A stretch of 64,000 bases of DNA, taken from NCBI GenBank assembly GCA_949752745.1, contig OX457033.1, positions 17,875,407-17,939,406 on the forward strand, given 5' to 3'. The stretch's first letter is position 1, and each line of letters opens with the position of its first letter. This DNA comes from Protula sp. h YS-2021 (lineage: Eukaryota > Annelida > Polychaeta > Sabellida > Serpulidae). Positions 22,203-33,592 of this stretch are shown piece after piece. The translations under genes and the position numbers were made by a program. The notes under the pieces are model-generated. The model had not been told where the DNA came from, ran no database searches, and saw nothing but the letters and a program-made list of their open reading frames with translations.

Positions 22203-24988
22203 AGTGGAAGTAGGGAGGGGGAGGTGGCCTTGAAAAAAAATTAACTGTGGTAAAAATCCCAGTTTTCTTAGCAAACAATATGACATACACCTCTTGCACT
22301 GTACCGTTTGTTGTACTGAAGGAATGTGCTTGAGATATTAGCCATTGATATTGAAGAATTTCTTAGAGTATCCCTTTTGAAGACTGAACCACAAGACACG
22401 TCTTCCGTTTCCGACATGTCAAATCCAGAGATGTTCTGTATGTTTTCTTTTTTATCGAGAAAACCAGTTACTTTGGAAACAATCAGTTAAAGATGAGAAC
22501 TCTTCCACAATGATAGCAGTGTCGATAAGTTTTATCCTGGCTTTTTTTCAGATAGCTCTTCAGTATTAAAGATTAAGTAGATAGATATTCAGAGCTCAGG
22601 CCGCGTATGTGACGTCATTGTCGCTTTCTCATACCTTGGTTTGGTGGCCTTTGGCCTTTTTCTAGCTCTTCTTTCTCTATTTCTTCATTCTTCCTTTTCC
22701 CCCAATTGATCCTTTTGCAAGGGCGTCGCAATATAGCCTTGACAGTGGATGAATGGGACGCTAAACACCAAACAAACATACAAACTTTTCAAGCTTTACA
22801 CAGTAAAAAATACAAATATTACAGATGGGCCACGTATTAGCATTGAAAATGGTCAACAGTTGACGGATGTGTGTTTTTATATATGATAGAAAAAGGAGAG
22901 ATTTTGCACCGATACTAGGATGCATATTTGCATCCTATTTAGCTATGATGACAGTGTCAGAATGAACACAAGCTAGATTTTGAAGTCTAAAAGGGAAATT
23001 GATGTTGAGAATGTGTAAAATAGCAGTAAAATTTCTGTCTGCCATGTTTTGGAAACCAACGCAGCACTAGCTCGAATGTCGTTCCTCTGACGTCACCTGC
23101 GCACTGTCACTTGACGGTCTGGTTATATTTGTTCTTTTATTTGCTGCAGAGCCGTGAAAAAAGGGCAGTATGTGGTCGATGATTACATGTCGCACTACAG
23201 CTGTAAGCCTCCCCCGCTGTTCATGGTACTCATCAGTATTATAGAGGTAATACTTGAGTAGCAACGTTCTACCCCCAAAAATCGTCAGTATCTAGGGGTT
23301 AAATCTTAACTACCTGCAACTATGAGAGTCTTCTGCTGTGCAAGATACTAGTAAGTGTCATTGAGGTGCAGTTTGATTACGTATCGCAGTACACATATAA
23401 ATTTGTCTTACATTTCTGATCAGTACTTAGACTGAGCAGTATTCACAGTGGCAGTAGTCTGAGCTTATAGAACCTGCATTTCCTGTTGATGTGCATCTTT
23501 CAGTTGGGAATCTTCATCTATTACGCAATAGACCTGAAAGACGATCCTTATTATCATGTGACAGCCACTTCCGGCGTTCCTCTCTACTCGCCGCTCATAT
23601 TCAACCCGTCCCGCAGATACGAGGCGTGGAGATACCTCACCTATATGTTCATACATCAGGGGTAAGTGGCCATACCTATATGTTCATACATCAGGGGTTA
23701 GTGGCCATACCTATATGTTCGTACATCAGGGGTAAGTGGTCATACATATATGTTCATACATCAGGGGTAAGTGGCCATACATATAAATGTTCATTTATCA
23801 AAGGTAAGTGGCATACCTATGTGTTCATTTATCAGAGGTAAGTGGTCATACCTGTATGGTCATTCATAAGGGGTAAGTGGCCATACCTGTATGGTCATAC
23901 ATCAGGGATAAGTGGCCATACCTAAAAAATATTCAGCCACATGCAATGTGCCTCATTTCAGAGCCTTAAAATATGACACTTTGCCTGAAAGATTCTGCCT
24001 GAAAGATTCCAAGGGGGGGGAGGGTGTGTACCGAGTCGACACATAACTCTATTTTATTCATCAAGCATTCGACGCCTTGGGCTATTCAGGGGAGGCAGGG
24101 GGGAGGGGGGTGGGATTTGGGTTTGTTGTTAAGTGGCATACGAAGGCGCTTTGTCGGCACCTGTGTTCGGAGGTTGTCTAAATATTATGAAGTCCATGGC
24201 AATATAATGATCTGATACCGTTAGAACATGTTGATTTTAAAGATGTATTAAATGTTTAAAAATAAAAACTCGGCAATTAGATAAATACTAAGATCATAAT
24301 TTATGTGTTTATTTACCAGCAGTGACAGGGGCTCATTTTAGTTTCTTAGATTTGATTTTTTTTCTTGCAGATACCTTCATCTAATCTTCAACTTGATTTT
24401 TCAACTGTTGATCGGCATACCCCTGGAGATGGTACACAAGTGGTGGCGTGTCGGGATTGTTTACATGCTCGGGGTCGTGGCTGGTACGTACCGGAGCTTT
24501 AGTGTGTGTGACTGTGGGGCACTGGATAAGTAGTTTGTTTAAAGTATAGCCTATTTGAAAAGGCTAACATGTTACAATGAACCTGTTAAATTAACGACTA
24601 TACATTAAAATCACTGATATTTTCCGTGAATGTGTCAAATTAGGAGAGCTTATGGGGCAGTTAAACACATGTATTCATTTGTGTGATTGTCTAAGTTGCT
24701 GAAATTAAAAAAAAAATAGATTCTGTTGTACAGGAACTGAAGGGCAAGTTTTAAAACAGAGAACGGGATGGGTATGTTTTCTGTGTTTGCTAGGCTCGCT
24801 CTGTCACACCGTTTTCGACACGCACACGATGCTGGCCGGGGCAAGCGGGGGCTGCTACGCGCTTATAGGCGCACATTTTGCTATCGTCATTATGGTAGGT
24901 GCTTTGCATGGGCGCGTTATGACAATGATTTTGGCCCGCACCAGTTTGTGGCGAATTTCAGCAACTCTGTCTTTCTCCTCCTCCTTCT

Positions 24989-25049
<61 letters not shown>

Positions 25050-28000
25050 CCTGCCTCTCTCTCCCTCCCTCTACTCCATACATAGCTTAGGTGGAAAAAA
25101 CTTGCAATCTTTTTGCTTTTGGACTTTGGGGAAATCTGCGATGCTTCGCTTTTCACATGGCGAAATGTGCGGTCTGTGCGGTTTTCACATGGCGAAATGT
25201 GCGATCGTTTTCTCTTCGCATGCCAAATTACGCGATTTTTTCGTGGAACCACCACCCCCTTTCTATTGGGTTTCCCGAGAACTGCGATAAGTCCTGTTAA
25301 CCCGGGATATGCTCACAAAAACGTGGTACAACCAAAGCTCAAGTCGGAATCTGGGGCAGGGAAGGCAATGAGAATGAGAGGAAACAAGAAGAAAAAAGAG
25401 GAAAAAGAACATAAAAAATGTAAAAAGAAAAGGTATAAAAAACTCGAAAATGTTTAATGCGGCTTTTTGGATGAGTCATATTATTAAAAGGTTTAAAGGG
25501 GAAAATATGGTTAAGCTTGTATTACGGCACAGCTGTACGTGCTGTTCTGCACGAAATGTAGCTCTTTTCACTAGTAACTGTCGGGTCATGGCTTCAATCA
25601 GGTAGAATACCCACTACCGCCAGTGGCGCTTTTCCCTCCCTCCCCCTCCCCAACCCCAGTCCTCCTTTACATACATGACTCATCACGATTTCGTCATTGC
25701 ATGCGATACTCGGTGCATCGAATGACGATTTAGAGTTTGCAGATCACGTATTCGTCCGTACCCTACTCCTGCCCTGCCGTTCTTTCGCGAAAGAAAAGAT
25801 AGGATGGCACTGTCTTTCCACCAACTCTCCCCCCTCCCCCCCCTCGCCCCTCCCAGGTTCCTATTCCTCTTTTCCGTTGCTCCGTCAAGGAAAGTAGTGC
25901 ACAAAGATGACTGAGCATGTCTAGACTGAAGACAAAGTCCTGCATCCTTAACCAATGTTATTTTGCAAAACTTATTTCTTTGCGATGCGGTTTTGACCGC
26001 GAATACCATGCGACCAGTCAAATTATAGAATTTATCAATAAACAATTGTGCGATGGGACATGCCAGTAGATATGTTGTCCCTTATTTACTTGTGGAATTA
26101 GTGAAATTCTGATACTTTAAACATAATTATTGGTATTGTATTAGATAAATAACCATTGCTTTATACAAGCTTGTTAACACCTGAGTATCTCTTAAGGCAG
26201 TACATAAGTTATGTACAATCATATTTACCATACTTACTCCTGCAGAAGGCTGCATTCACAAATGGTGGCTCTAAAACTAAAAATGTATATGCATATGTGT
26301 ATATAGTATTTGATCTGTGGCCGGGGGGGGGGGGGGCTGGTCAGGAGCTGGTTGAAGGGAAGACTGATCTGCTTTTCACGAAAAAAAAAAACAGAAATTT
26401 CTACAATGAGACAAGAACGGGTTACAGTGAGATACGCTACAACATGTAAATATTCTCCGGTTATGTACAACATAGAAGAATGGAGCACCGGCGTGAATGC
26501 GGCCTCAGTGATACCATCCCTCCCCCCCCCCCCGCCATTTTGCTTGCCCGCTTGTTAACCGCGCTTTGCTTGTAGAATTGGAAGGAGATGACGCACGATT
26601 GGATGGAAGGGCCGTGTCGTTTTCTCATGAGCGCACCTGTCAGGCTTCTCTTCTGGACGCTCTTTGGTGAGTATGACCCACTCTCGCTCCTCTCCTCCAA
26701 TCACAAGCCGTGCGCTCTCCCTGCCTGTCTGTGAGTTAGCAAATAGTAGTACCCTGCACTCTCCAATAGAATACTAAACAGCTAGTGAAGTACTAGCTTA
26801 TCTAACCTGTTCTACAAGCTGTCATAATATGTTCAGTATGTTAAGTTAACGAAATACTCAATTCCCAAGTAGATTAAGATCCCACAGCACTAATCTACCT
26901 ACTTACAGTTTCTTTTTTTTTATATTAAAATGTGTATAGCATAACGCATATTAGATGACGTCACATCCTTTTCCTGCGTCGTGTTTTTGCTGCAGAGTTA
27001 CCAAGGCGACAATCGTTGTTACTAAGTATATAATAAATAGTTCTTTTTTCTTTGGACGGAGGGGGGTGGGGGGGGGGGGAGTTGGCGATTCGATTTTTAG
27101 TACGATTGTGATCAAAAATTTGTCTAGACATAGTGCAACTGGTGCTGATGGACCTTGACATATGTGTGTTGCATAAGGCTGCTCGCATTGATGTGGTGTT
27201 GATGAGTGTCTGTTACATAAGGCTACTCGCACTGATGTGGTGTTGATGTGTGTTTGTTACATCAGGCTGCTCGCATTGATGTGGTGTTGATGTGTGTTTG
27301 TTACATAAGGCTACTCGCATTGACATGTTGTTGATGTGTGTCTGTTACATAAGGTTTCTGGCATTGACTTATTGTTGATGCGTATTTACTACTTAAGGCT
27401 GCCCGCGCTGCCATGGTGTTGACGCATGTTTGTTACATAAGGCCACCACCGCTGATGTGGTGTTGATGTGTGTCTGTTACATAAGGCTACCGCCGCTGAT
27501 GTGGTGTTGATGTGTGCCTGTTACATAAGGCTATTACAGCAGATGTGGTGTTGATGAGTGTCTCTTACTTAGGGCTATGGCCGCTGACGTGGTGTTGATT
27601 GTGTGTCTGTTACATAAGGCTATTACAGCAGATGTGGTGTTGATGAGTGTCTGTTACATAAGGCTATTGCCGCTGATGTGGTGTTGATGTGTGTCTGTTA
27701 CAGAAGGCTATTACCGCTGATGTGGTGTTGATGTGTGTCTGTTACAGAAGGCTATTACCGCTGACGTGGTGTTCATGTGTGTCTGTTACAGAAGGCTATT
27801 ACCGCTGATGTGGTGTTGATGTGTGTCTGTTACAGCGGCGTTTGACATAGGCATTGCGGTCTACAAGCGCTACAGCGGTGAGGAGACGGGGGTTGGCTAT
27901 GCGGCTCATCTTGGTGGAGCTCTGGCAGGTACGCGTTATACCACAGAAAAAAAACTTTAAAAAGCTGACAGGAAAGAAAAAGTGACGCATTAGCAGCCGC

Positions 28001-28788
28001 GCCAAACCGTGCCATTTCTATTTTGTTTTGTTGTGAATGAAATTTGCATACTTATTTCGACAGAAGGGACTAGCGATTAGCTTTATATTTAATACAAGTG
28101 CTGTGTCTCGAATTCTGAAATAAATGAATGCCAAATTCTTCGTTGACCTTTCATTTTCGTTTCAAATTTTTTGTTCCGTACTTCCGTAAAAATCTGTTTA
28201 TCTTGCAGACAAGTGTTGTCTGAATATGACTCAAGTGTCTACAATTCTCTAAAACAATATTTTAGATTATGAAATCAGGGTTTAGTACGTTTGATTTGTT
28301 AAATAAAACCAATTTATTATCCTTCCAGAGCTTTGAGAGAATTGTGGGAAATCGTGTCGGAAAAGAGACTTTGTTTCAGACACCATAAATCATGGTTGTA
28401 AAATGTGATTCAATTGAAGAAGTGGTTTATTTTTTCAAGTTTTCTTTTCATTCAGACTAAGTATGAGGTCTTAAAAAAGGGGCAAATCGGTGCGGTGAAT
28501 TCATCATTAAATTAACGTTGATCTGATATAAAATTCTCTCCCCTGTTCCCCTCGCAGAAGAATGTTAATATGGTATCTAGATGTAGAACTGTGTTTCTAT
28601 TTTTAGGCGTGTTGGTGGGAATCCCCGTGCTGAAGAACATCGACGTGAAGCCGTGGGAGGAAGTGCTCTGGTGGGTGGCCCTCATCGTCTACTTGGACTT
28701 CGTCATCTTCTCCGTCTGCTGGAACTGTTTCTACCCGGGATTTCCCGACACTGACTGGCGTCCGTGCTGCCCGATGCCGCAGTATTAG
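18858..28788 (+). CDS. Gene B: EF-hand rhomboid protease (RHBDL3/rho-4-like), 11 coding exons, 387 aa
   Basis: Calcium-linked members of the rhomboid family carry EF-hands before the membrane core. Exons: 18858-18911, 19522-19545, 20903-21058, 21316-21410, 23150-23246, 23504-23661, 24371-24483, 24794-24894, 26576-26666, 27836-27928, 28607-28788 (1164 nt, all phases closed, GT-AG throughout). The start has an in-frame TAG 15 bases upstream. A degenerate first EF-hand (KYKPVFDEFGEDG) is followed by a canonical loop at D63-D65-D67-H69-D71-E74. The core shows W184-R185, H198/N202, GASGG with S250, AAHLGGA with H321, then a seventh TM (VLWWVALIVYLDFVIF). Length fits the 380-440 aa of RHBDL1/3 and rho-4. 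It is divergent to gene A, whose start lies 11.7 kb away. The polyadenylation signal is close behind the stop. Oddities: a 24-nt micro-exon and minisatellites on two splice junctions. Confidence 0.95.
19522..19545 (+). CDS. Gene B exon 2, 24-nt micro-exon
   Basis: The bases between TTTTTCAG and GTGAGT encode only KYKPVFDE, the entering helix of the first, degenerate EF-hand. It is in phase 0 at both ends, so skipping it would remove eight residues without a frameshift. It is supported by frame continuity and its EF-hand-like content, not by a known transcript. Confidence 0.8.
20903..21058 (+). CDS. Gene B exon 3: EF-hand exon
   Basis: 156 nt, phase 0 to 0. It encodes ADVDGDRHLDYEEFVGL, a full 12-residue EF-hand loop with D at positions 1, 3, 5 and 9 and E at 12, preceded by the helix EGKLDALLAHA. 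The acceptor is CTCTCTGGCAG. The donor GTTAGC is weak (no A at +3). Exons 2 and 3 are the part with no counterpart in gene A. Confidence 0.92.
21316..23246 (+). CDS. Gene B exons 4 and 5 (21316-21410 and 23150-23246)
   Basis: Exon 4 encodes RQLTRFQMFIRGTVSTVVPN and splits an Arg codon after two bases. Exon 5 completes it and encodes VVDDYMSHYSCKPPPLFMVL, the run-in to TM1. The intervening intron (21411-23149) contains an AG/CT microsatellite and no gene-like sequence. Confidence 0.92.
22152..22201. repeat. AG dinucleotide microsatellite in gene B intron 4
   Basis: About 25 AG units, flanked by AACAAG and AACAGTGG. Confidence 0.95.
23504..23661 (+). CDS. Gene B exon 6 (TM1 and L1 loop)
   Basis: It encodes LGIFIYYAIDLKDDP and then SPLIFNPSRRYEAWRYLTY, ending TYMFIHQG with the Gly codon split. 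The donor is CAGG|GTAAGT at 23662. The last 20 or so bases of the exon and its donor form the first unit of the tandem array that follows. Confidence 0.93.
23638..23930. repeat. 35-bp minisatellite copying the exon 6 end and its splice donor
   Basis: ACCTATATGTTCATACATCA followed by GGGGTAAGTGGCCAT is repeated about eight times with increasing divergence. The first copy is the real exon-intron junction. GTAAGT recurs in perfect form in most later units (for example 23732 and 23767); unit 2 has GTTAGT. In the exon's reading frame the junction reads CAG GGG TAA, so use of any downstream copy would add an immediate stop. Confidence 0.93.
24371..24483 (+). CDS. Gene B exon 7 (TM2 HxxxN exon)
   Basis: It encodes GYLHLIFNLIFQLLIGIPLE with H198 and N202, then the start of TM3. 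Its 113 nt match gene A 4511-4623 exactly in length and phase. Confidence 0.94.
24794..24894 (+). CDS. Gene B exon 8: catalytic-serine exon
   Basis: It encodes MLAGASGGCYALIGAHFAIV, with nucleophile S250. It is 101 nt with donor GTAGGT, and its length and phase equal those of gene A exon 6. Confidence 0.95.
24999..25046. repeat. TC microsatellite in gene B intron 8
   Basis: A CT/TC run of about 23 units just after a poly-C tract. Further on, a 36-bp tandem duplication with TTTTCACATGGCGAAATGTG lies at about 25153-25212. The remaining intron (to 26575) has poly-C and poly-G runs only. Confidence 0.9.
26576..26666 (+). CDS. Gene B exon 9 (L4 loop and TM5)
   Basis: It encodes NWKEMTHDWMEGPCRFLMSA and then TM5. 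It is 91 nt, as in gene A. The exon's first half is nearly identical in protein to gene A exon 7. Confidence 0.93.
27160..27835. repeat. 44-bp minisatellite ending in the exon 10 splice acceptor
   Basis: GATGTGGTGTTGATGTGTGT followed by CTGTTACATAAGGCT is repeated about 15-16 times with a 44-bp period. The last unit ends TCTGTTACAG at 27835, the true acceptor. The three preceding units also read GTTACAG, with AG at 27703, 27747 and 27791, so there are four spaced acceptor copies. Earlier units have ACAT instead. Confidence 0.93.
27836..27928 (+). CDS. Gene B exon 10: catalytic-histidine exon
   Basis: It encodes GVGYAAHLGGALA with H321, after the end of TM5 (AFDIGIAVYKRY). 93 nt, donor GTACGC. 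Confidence 0.95.
28607..28788 (+). CDS. Gene B last coding exon (TM6 end, TM7, C-terminus)
   Basis: The acceptor CTATTTTTAG precedes GVLVGIPVLKNIDVKPWEEV, the seventh TM and a Cys-rich tail (DTDWRPCCPMPQY), ending at TAG 28786-28788. Confidence 0.95.
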
Positions 28789-28818
28789 GCTGGTCCCCAA
28801 TCCCACGCCCGTTATGAT

Positions 28819-28824
28819 AATAAA
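28819..28824 (+). terminator. Gene B polyadenylation signal
   Basis: AATAAA lies 31 bases after the stop codon and is followed by a GT/T-rich stretch (GCTTTTGCTGTGG), as expected of a cleavage site. The 3' UTR would be very short. Confidence 0.8.
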
Positions 28825-28829
28825 GAGCT

Positions 28830-31689
28830 TTTGCTGTGGCTAAAAGAGTTTTTCCCCTTTCGCTTTATCCCATTTTATTTAAAGTAATTTAGGCGTATGA
28901 AAATTAAAAGAAAAAAAAATATTTTAAATAATGTTCTATTACAACTGCTGCAAGGGTGGTGCTTAAATCTGTTGTGTTCATCCGCCTTAACAAAACGGGA
29001 TGCAGTATGTGTGGTTTCAATGGCGCTAGGTGCTAGTTTCATATCAGTGGCACTTATGAAAGGGAGGGGAAGGGGGGTCTGCCACTTTTAGCCCCGTTGA
29101 TGGAGAATTAAACCGTGATGGCCATTATTTTTGCTGTAGTGATGTAGAAGATTGACAGGGAAGAATGTTCAAAGCCACCCTCAAAATTGAGGCCAAGCTC
29201 GTGAAAATCATAGCGGTAGTCTTTATTATAACGGGGTGGGGGAGAGGGGGGGGAGGGGAGTGGGGAGGTGGGAGAGTTCTGTTAGTCATTGTCAAACATG
29301 GATTGTATGGGCGGGAGAACGTCGCACAATTAGAGTGAATCATGACGTAAGCACACATTGTAATGCCGTAAGCACACGTTATAAGGACAAGGAACTAGTC
29401 TAAAGAATCCACAGTCAAAAATATGCCTTCGCCGTTGTTAGTCTGGGCGTACTGGCGTTCTAAAACGTCCGTCAAAGTTTGTGGTATGTTCACAAACTGT
29501 TCAACCCCCCTCCCCCTCCCCCCTCCCCTCCCCCAAATCCTTTCCTGCCAGACAACTACAAACAAACCCTGCGGGGTCCATTGCCGTGTTTTGTAGTCTG
29601 GCGGGCGGCGTGAGAACCTAAAGAAAGACATCACAATTCACATCCCATGTATAAGTAAATATTGGGACTCCCTCTGTTTGTAGTTTGCGAGAAAACAAGC
29701 TTATGTGCGCATGCCGCCTTGCTGTGTATACAAACAACGCGTGACAGACACGCTTATGCAAACAGACGTCTTTTGAGCCATGACGTCACGATATGGATTG
29801 GAAAAAAGGGTGCTTTTTTGTGGCGCATTGAACCAAACCATGTGTTCCGCTGTTCCTTAATTAGAGGTCAGTTTGCAGTTAGGAACACTTTCAAAATTTA
29901 TATTCAAGAATGTTAAGTTTTGTGGCATTGATTTTAGTTCCAGAGATAGATGTGTGTGGTATTTTAAGAATAGGACTTTGCAAAGCATAGATGTAAATAA
30001 AGTTACCGTCAGTGCCCGCCAGTTGGAACGGCTATGTGCTCAGTAGCTCAAAAGTAGTTTCTTGTGTTCGCGTGTGCTTATAGCTTTGATCAATCTTTCA
30101 GATTCGAGTTATTCAGTAAGATGAGTAGTTATAGTAGTAATTAAATAATCATATGGCCTTACTTGAGTAGAACTTAGATTTGGTGCGATTAGATAGTGAC
30201 GTCATTATGATATCGATCTTTTTTGTTGGGTCCATTAAAAACGGAAATGGTTGTGATCGAGTTTATTGGTTTTTGCTGAAGGCAGAATCAGAGTCAGCAA
30301 GGGTGTAGTTCATTCGGCTCAGGGTGCGTTGACAGGTTGTTATTGGCGACATCTAGCGGGCATGGCATCAGTGATGGGACCACCTTATCTTACCATTCGT
30401 TATCTTAGGCCCAAGTATGTGCTTACAAGTAACTATGATACCCCGCTGTTTTGTTCTGTCATTTTGCTCGAAATTTAGGGTACGTGTGAAAAATAATGCA
30501 AATGTGTGTTTATGTGCAGCCAAACACTTTCAAAGCAAGTCGGTAGAATAGAATGTGAAGGCTGGAGAGGGCGTTGAGGGGGGGCGCAGTTCAGTTCACT
30601 CCCTCCTCCGCCCCCCGCCGGGACGATATCCGTTGACATTATTTTAACAAGGATCATGGACCGCATACCAGATCGCTGTCACCGATATCATGTGACATGT
30701 GTGTTTTAGCAATCAATTTGATCATGTATTCTGTGCGCATTGTGTGTTTATAAGAAGCAGACTATCGTAGCTTACGGTACTAGGATTCTATTTTTAGCTT
30801 GCTTGGAATAATTACGTTGTTGCCTGGGGGTATATTGTATTATTTATTTCTTCTGTCGCTTTCTGTGATTGATAAGTCTTGTTAAAAAAAGGAACGCGAA
30901 TGTTGTTACTTTTGCCAATTTACTTTCTTTTACTCGTTTTTTTTTCTTTTTCAATTGCTATACAAGAACGTGTGGTACTGAAATATTTATGGCAAGTTGT
31001 TGTTTATGTACTGAGCGACCTCGCGCATGCCTACTGCTTTGCTATGGGGAGAGTTATGTTTACGATTCTTTTCTTTTAATTTACGGGCACATGGACGATG
31101 GCGTTGTGAACGCACCCTTCATCTACCAGGGCATCAATGGTATTAAGTGTATGACATAATTAATATGGTGTCCCTTGGTCTAAATAAATATGCCAGCAGT
31201 TGTGAGGCAATTTATAGTGTAATTAATGTAATTAATGTAATTAGTGTAATTACAGTGTCATTGATGTTATTGTGGAAGGCTGTTAAAAGGGGTGCTTTCA
31301 CAATGCAAGTGTAGCAAACTCACGGCGTCCAAAATTCGTCCATTTTAGCGTCAAATGTGAATTGCCGTCAGAAAGGAAAATCATGTGTGCCGTGAATGTG
31401 GACCTTCCATGCGCAAAAAAATAAAACTAAAAAAGAACACACACACATAGATGAATAAAATAACAGAATGATACAGTCACGTAGGAAGTGTGCCAGCGAC
31501 GTTTTTTTTTTTTTCGGTGTCAATATTCATGTTCTGCATAAATCTCGCCATAAATCACGTGATCATATACACCATGTGTTATATGTTGGTCAATTTTTTT
31601 TTCATATAGCCATAATTTCAAGGGTTGTATGTCCTTGTTTAAATATTAATATATGAAAAGCCATTGGTACTCACTTGCCCAAGAGTGAG
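28830..31689. other. Intergenic sequence downstream of gene B
   Basis: I recognise no gene. It has GGGGAGGG and CCCCTCCC tracts (29228-29275, 29507-29535) and short TAATGTAATTA repeats (31217-31252). A CTCF-like site is listed separately. Confidence 0.45.
30344..30360 (-). promoter_or_regulatory. Possible CTCF-like site
   Basis: GGCGACATCTAGCGGGC on the plus strand reads GCCCGCTAGATGTCGCC on the minus strand, one mismatch from the CTCF core CCRSYAGRKGGCRSY. A single motif match in 64 kb is weak evidence. Confidence 0.25.
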
Positions 31690-31723
31690 AATGAAACTCG
31701 TCAGAGTGGAGCAGCGTCCGTAT

Positions 31724-31835
31724 TAAAAAACCGATAATGGCACAAAATGCCTTTTTGCGGTTGTATCGTATGCTGTGTACGGACTGATAATGGCACAAAA
31801 TGCCTTTTTACGGTTGTACCATATGCTGTGTACGG
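31724..31835. repeat. Tandem duplication, two copies of about 59 bp
   Basis: GATAATGGCACAAAATGCCT plus TTTTGCGGTTGTATCGTATG occurs twice (about 31731 and 31787) with two or three substitutions. Poly-G and GGGA repeats follow at 31949-32021. Confidence 0.8.
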
Positions 31836-32035
31836 ACTGACAACCGCTCGCCGATTCGCCCACAGCCGTATGCGCCTACAGGGTGAGTCACTTTGTCTAA
31901 CCCTTCCGCATCCTGTGTTAAGAGTGCCTTTTTTGGTCAGAAGTGACGGGGGGGGCGGCGGCGGGGGGGGGGGGGGGCGGGAGGGAGGGAGGGAGGGAGG
32001 GGTGGGGGTTAGCGGGGGGGAGAGGACTTGCGACA

Positions 32036-32880
32036 CTCTTGCGTAAGTCGACCTCGTTGCCACTTGAGGTTAGAATCCTCAATCCGCATTGTGGACGCCG
32101 CTAAATCCTGTCGTCGTTTCTTTCCTGTGCTGACACATTACAAAACTATAACTTTGACTTTGTGCGTTAAGATCACGCAGAATATATTACATATTTCTGT
32201 ATCTTAATTTAAATTTACTGTATTTTTGTTTGTTTTTCTCTGAATGCCAAAATTATTAGCTTAATTTGCTATTTTTAGCTATTTTATGATATCTGGAACT
32301 GCCAGATGTTGCTGAAGACTTTCTATGCAAATCTTTTACACTTGTTTATACCTTTTTGTAAAGAAAGCAAATAAATAAATGTGAAAAAATGATGACTTTT
32401 TGTTTGCTTTGTGGACCTTTTTTGAGTTGGTCACGTGCACAGTCACGTCATCGGGTTTAAGGGGTATTCCCAAAGGTGACAGATAGGAAAGAAGAAGGGC
32501 AGAAGTGGGGGTGACAGCTTTCAAAACACAGATAAACATATTAGCAAATGCTTGAGTTTCATATCCCTTACCCCGAGATTTGCAAACACTGAGTACCCTC
32601 ACCCCCTCCCTCCCCCCCCCCCCCCCCTTTTAAGATTTTCCCCAATCCCGACCTATTTGATGCCCCTTTTTGCACGACATTTTTTCATACAATGCACATT
32701 GCCAGAGGATAATCTTCGCCAGTCACCCGTTAACACGACCAGTCACCCGTTAACACGCCCACACGACTGATCTAGGCAAGTAGGGCCATTCTGGGAATTC
32801 GTCAAAAATTCGATGACTCGCAAAAATGTTGTGAAACCGTAGTGCATTAAGGTAACACATTGAAGCCTCATTCCTGGTTT
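32036..32880. other. Intergenic sequence
   Basis: AT-rich, with a poly-C tract at 32609-32627 and a short AGTCACCCGTTAACACG duplication at 32719-32757. No gene seen. Confidence 0.4.
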
Positions 32881-32881
32881 G

Positions 32882-33002
<121 letters not shown>

Positions 33003-33018
33003 AGAATCAGATCAATAA

Positions 33019-33175
33019 CCTCTCGCTTACTTGCATAGGCTGGTAGTGGTGGAGGGGTGGGGGGGAGCGTTGTCTGGATGGTCAGTGGAGGGGGTGTGTG
33101 GGGGGAGGGGGGAGAGGAGTCATGCCCACAATCTCTCCCTTACTTGCATAGGCTGGTGGTGGAGGTTGTTGTCTG
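33019..33175. repeat. Local duplication with CTTACTTGCATAGGCTGG
   Basis: CTTACTTGCATAGGCTGGT occurs near 33026 and 33139, each followed by GGTGGAGG and GTTGTCTGG. The spacer is G-rich. The copies are about 113 bp apart. Confidence 0.75.
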
Positions 33176-33371
33176 GTGGTCTCTGGTAACACTGTCGCAG
33201 ACTCTGACAGGACAAATTCTTGTCCAAACGACAGAAACGTTGGTGAGATATTTACCTTTTGCTCGTAGTTATCTAGTACAATTGCTTAAACCAGTGTATT
33301 TGAAAATCTCGGGTATTAGCAGGAATCACATACATACACACAAGCACAAAGAGTTTCTTTTGTTTTGTTTT

Positions 33372-33592
33372 TCGTTTGTTTTTTTGTTTTTTTTTTTTTT
33401 TTTGGTTTTTTTTTTTTTTTGGTTTTTGTGATTTGTTTTTTTTTTTTTCAGTTTTAGAAGCAGAGAAATGTTTGGCTGCGTAAAGTTGTGCAATCTTCGA
33501 TTTTTGCACGCAAAGAAAGAGGCACTTGGAAAGAAGAAGAAGAAGAAGAAGAAGAAGAAGAAGAAGAAGAAGAAGAAGAAGAAGAAGAAGAA
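33372..33592. repeat. Poly-T tracts and AAG microsatellite
   Basis: Interrupted T runs (33378-33451) are followed by about 19 AAG units (33533-33592). Confidence 0.9.
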
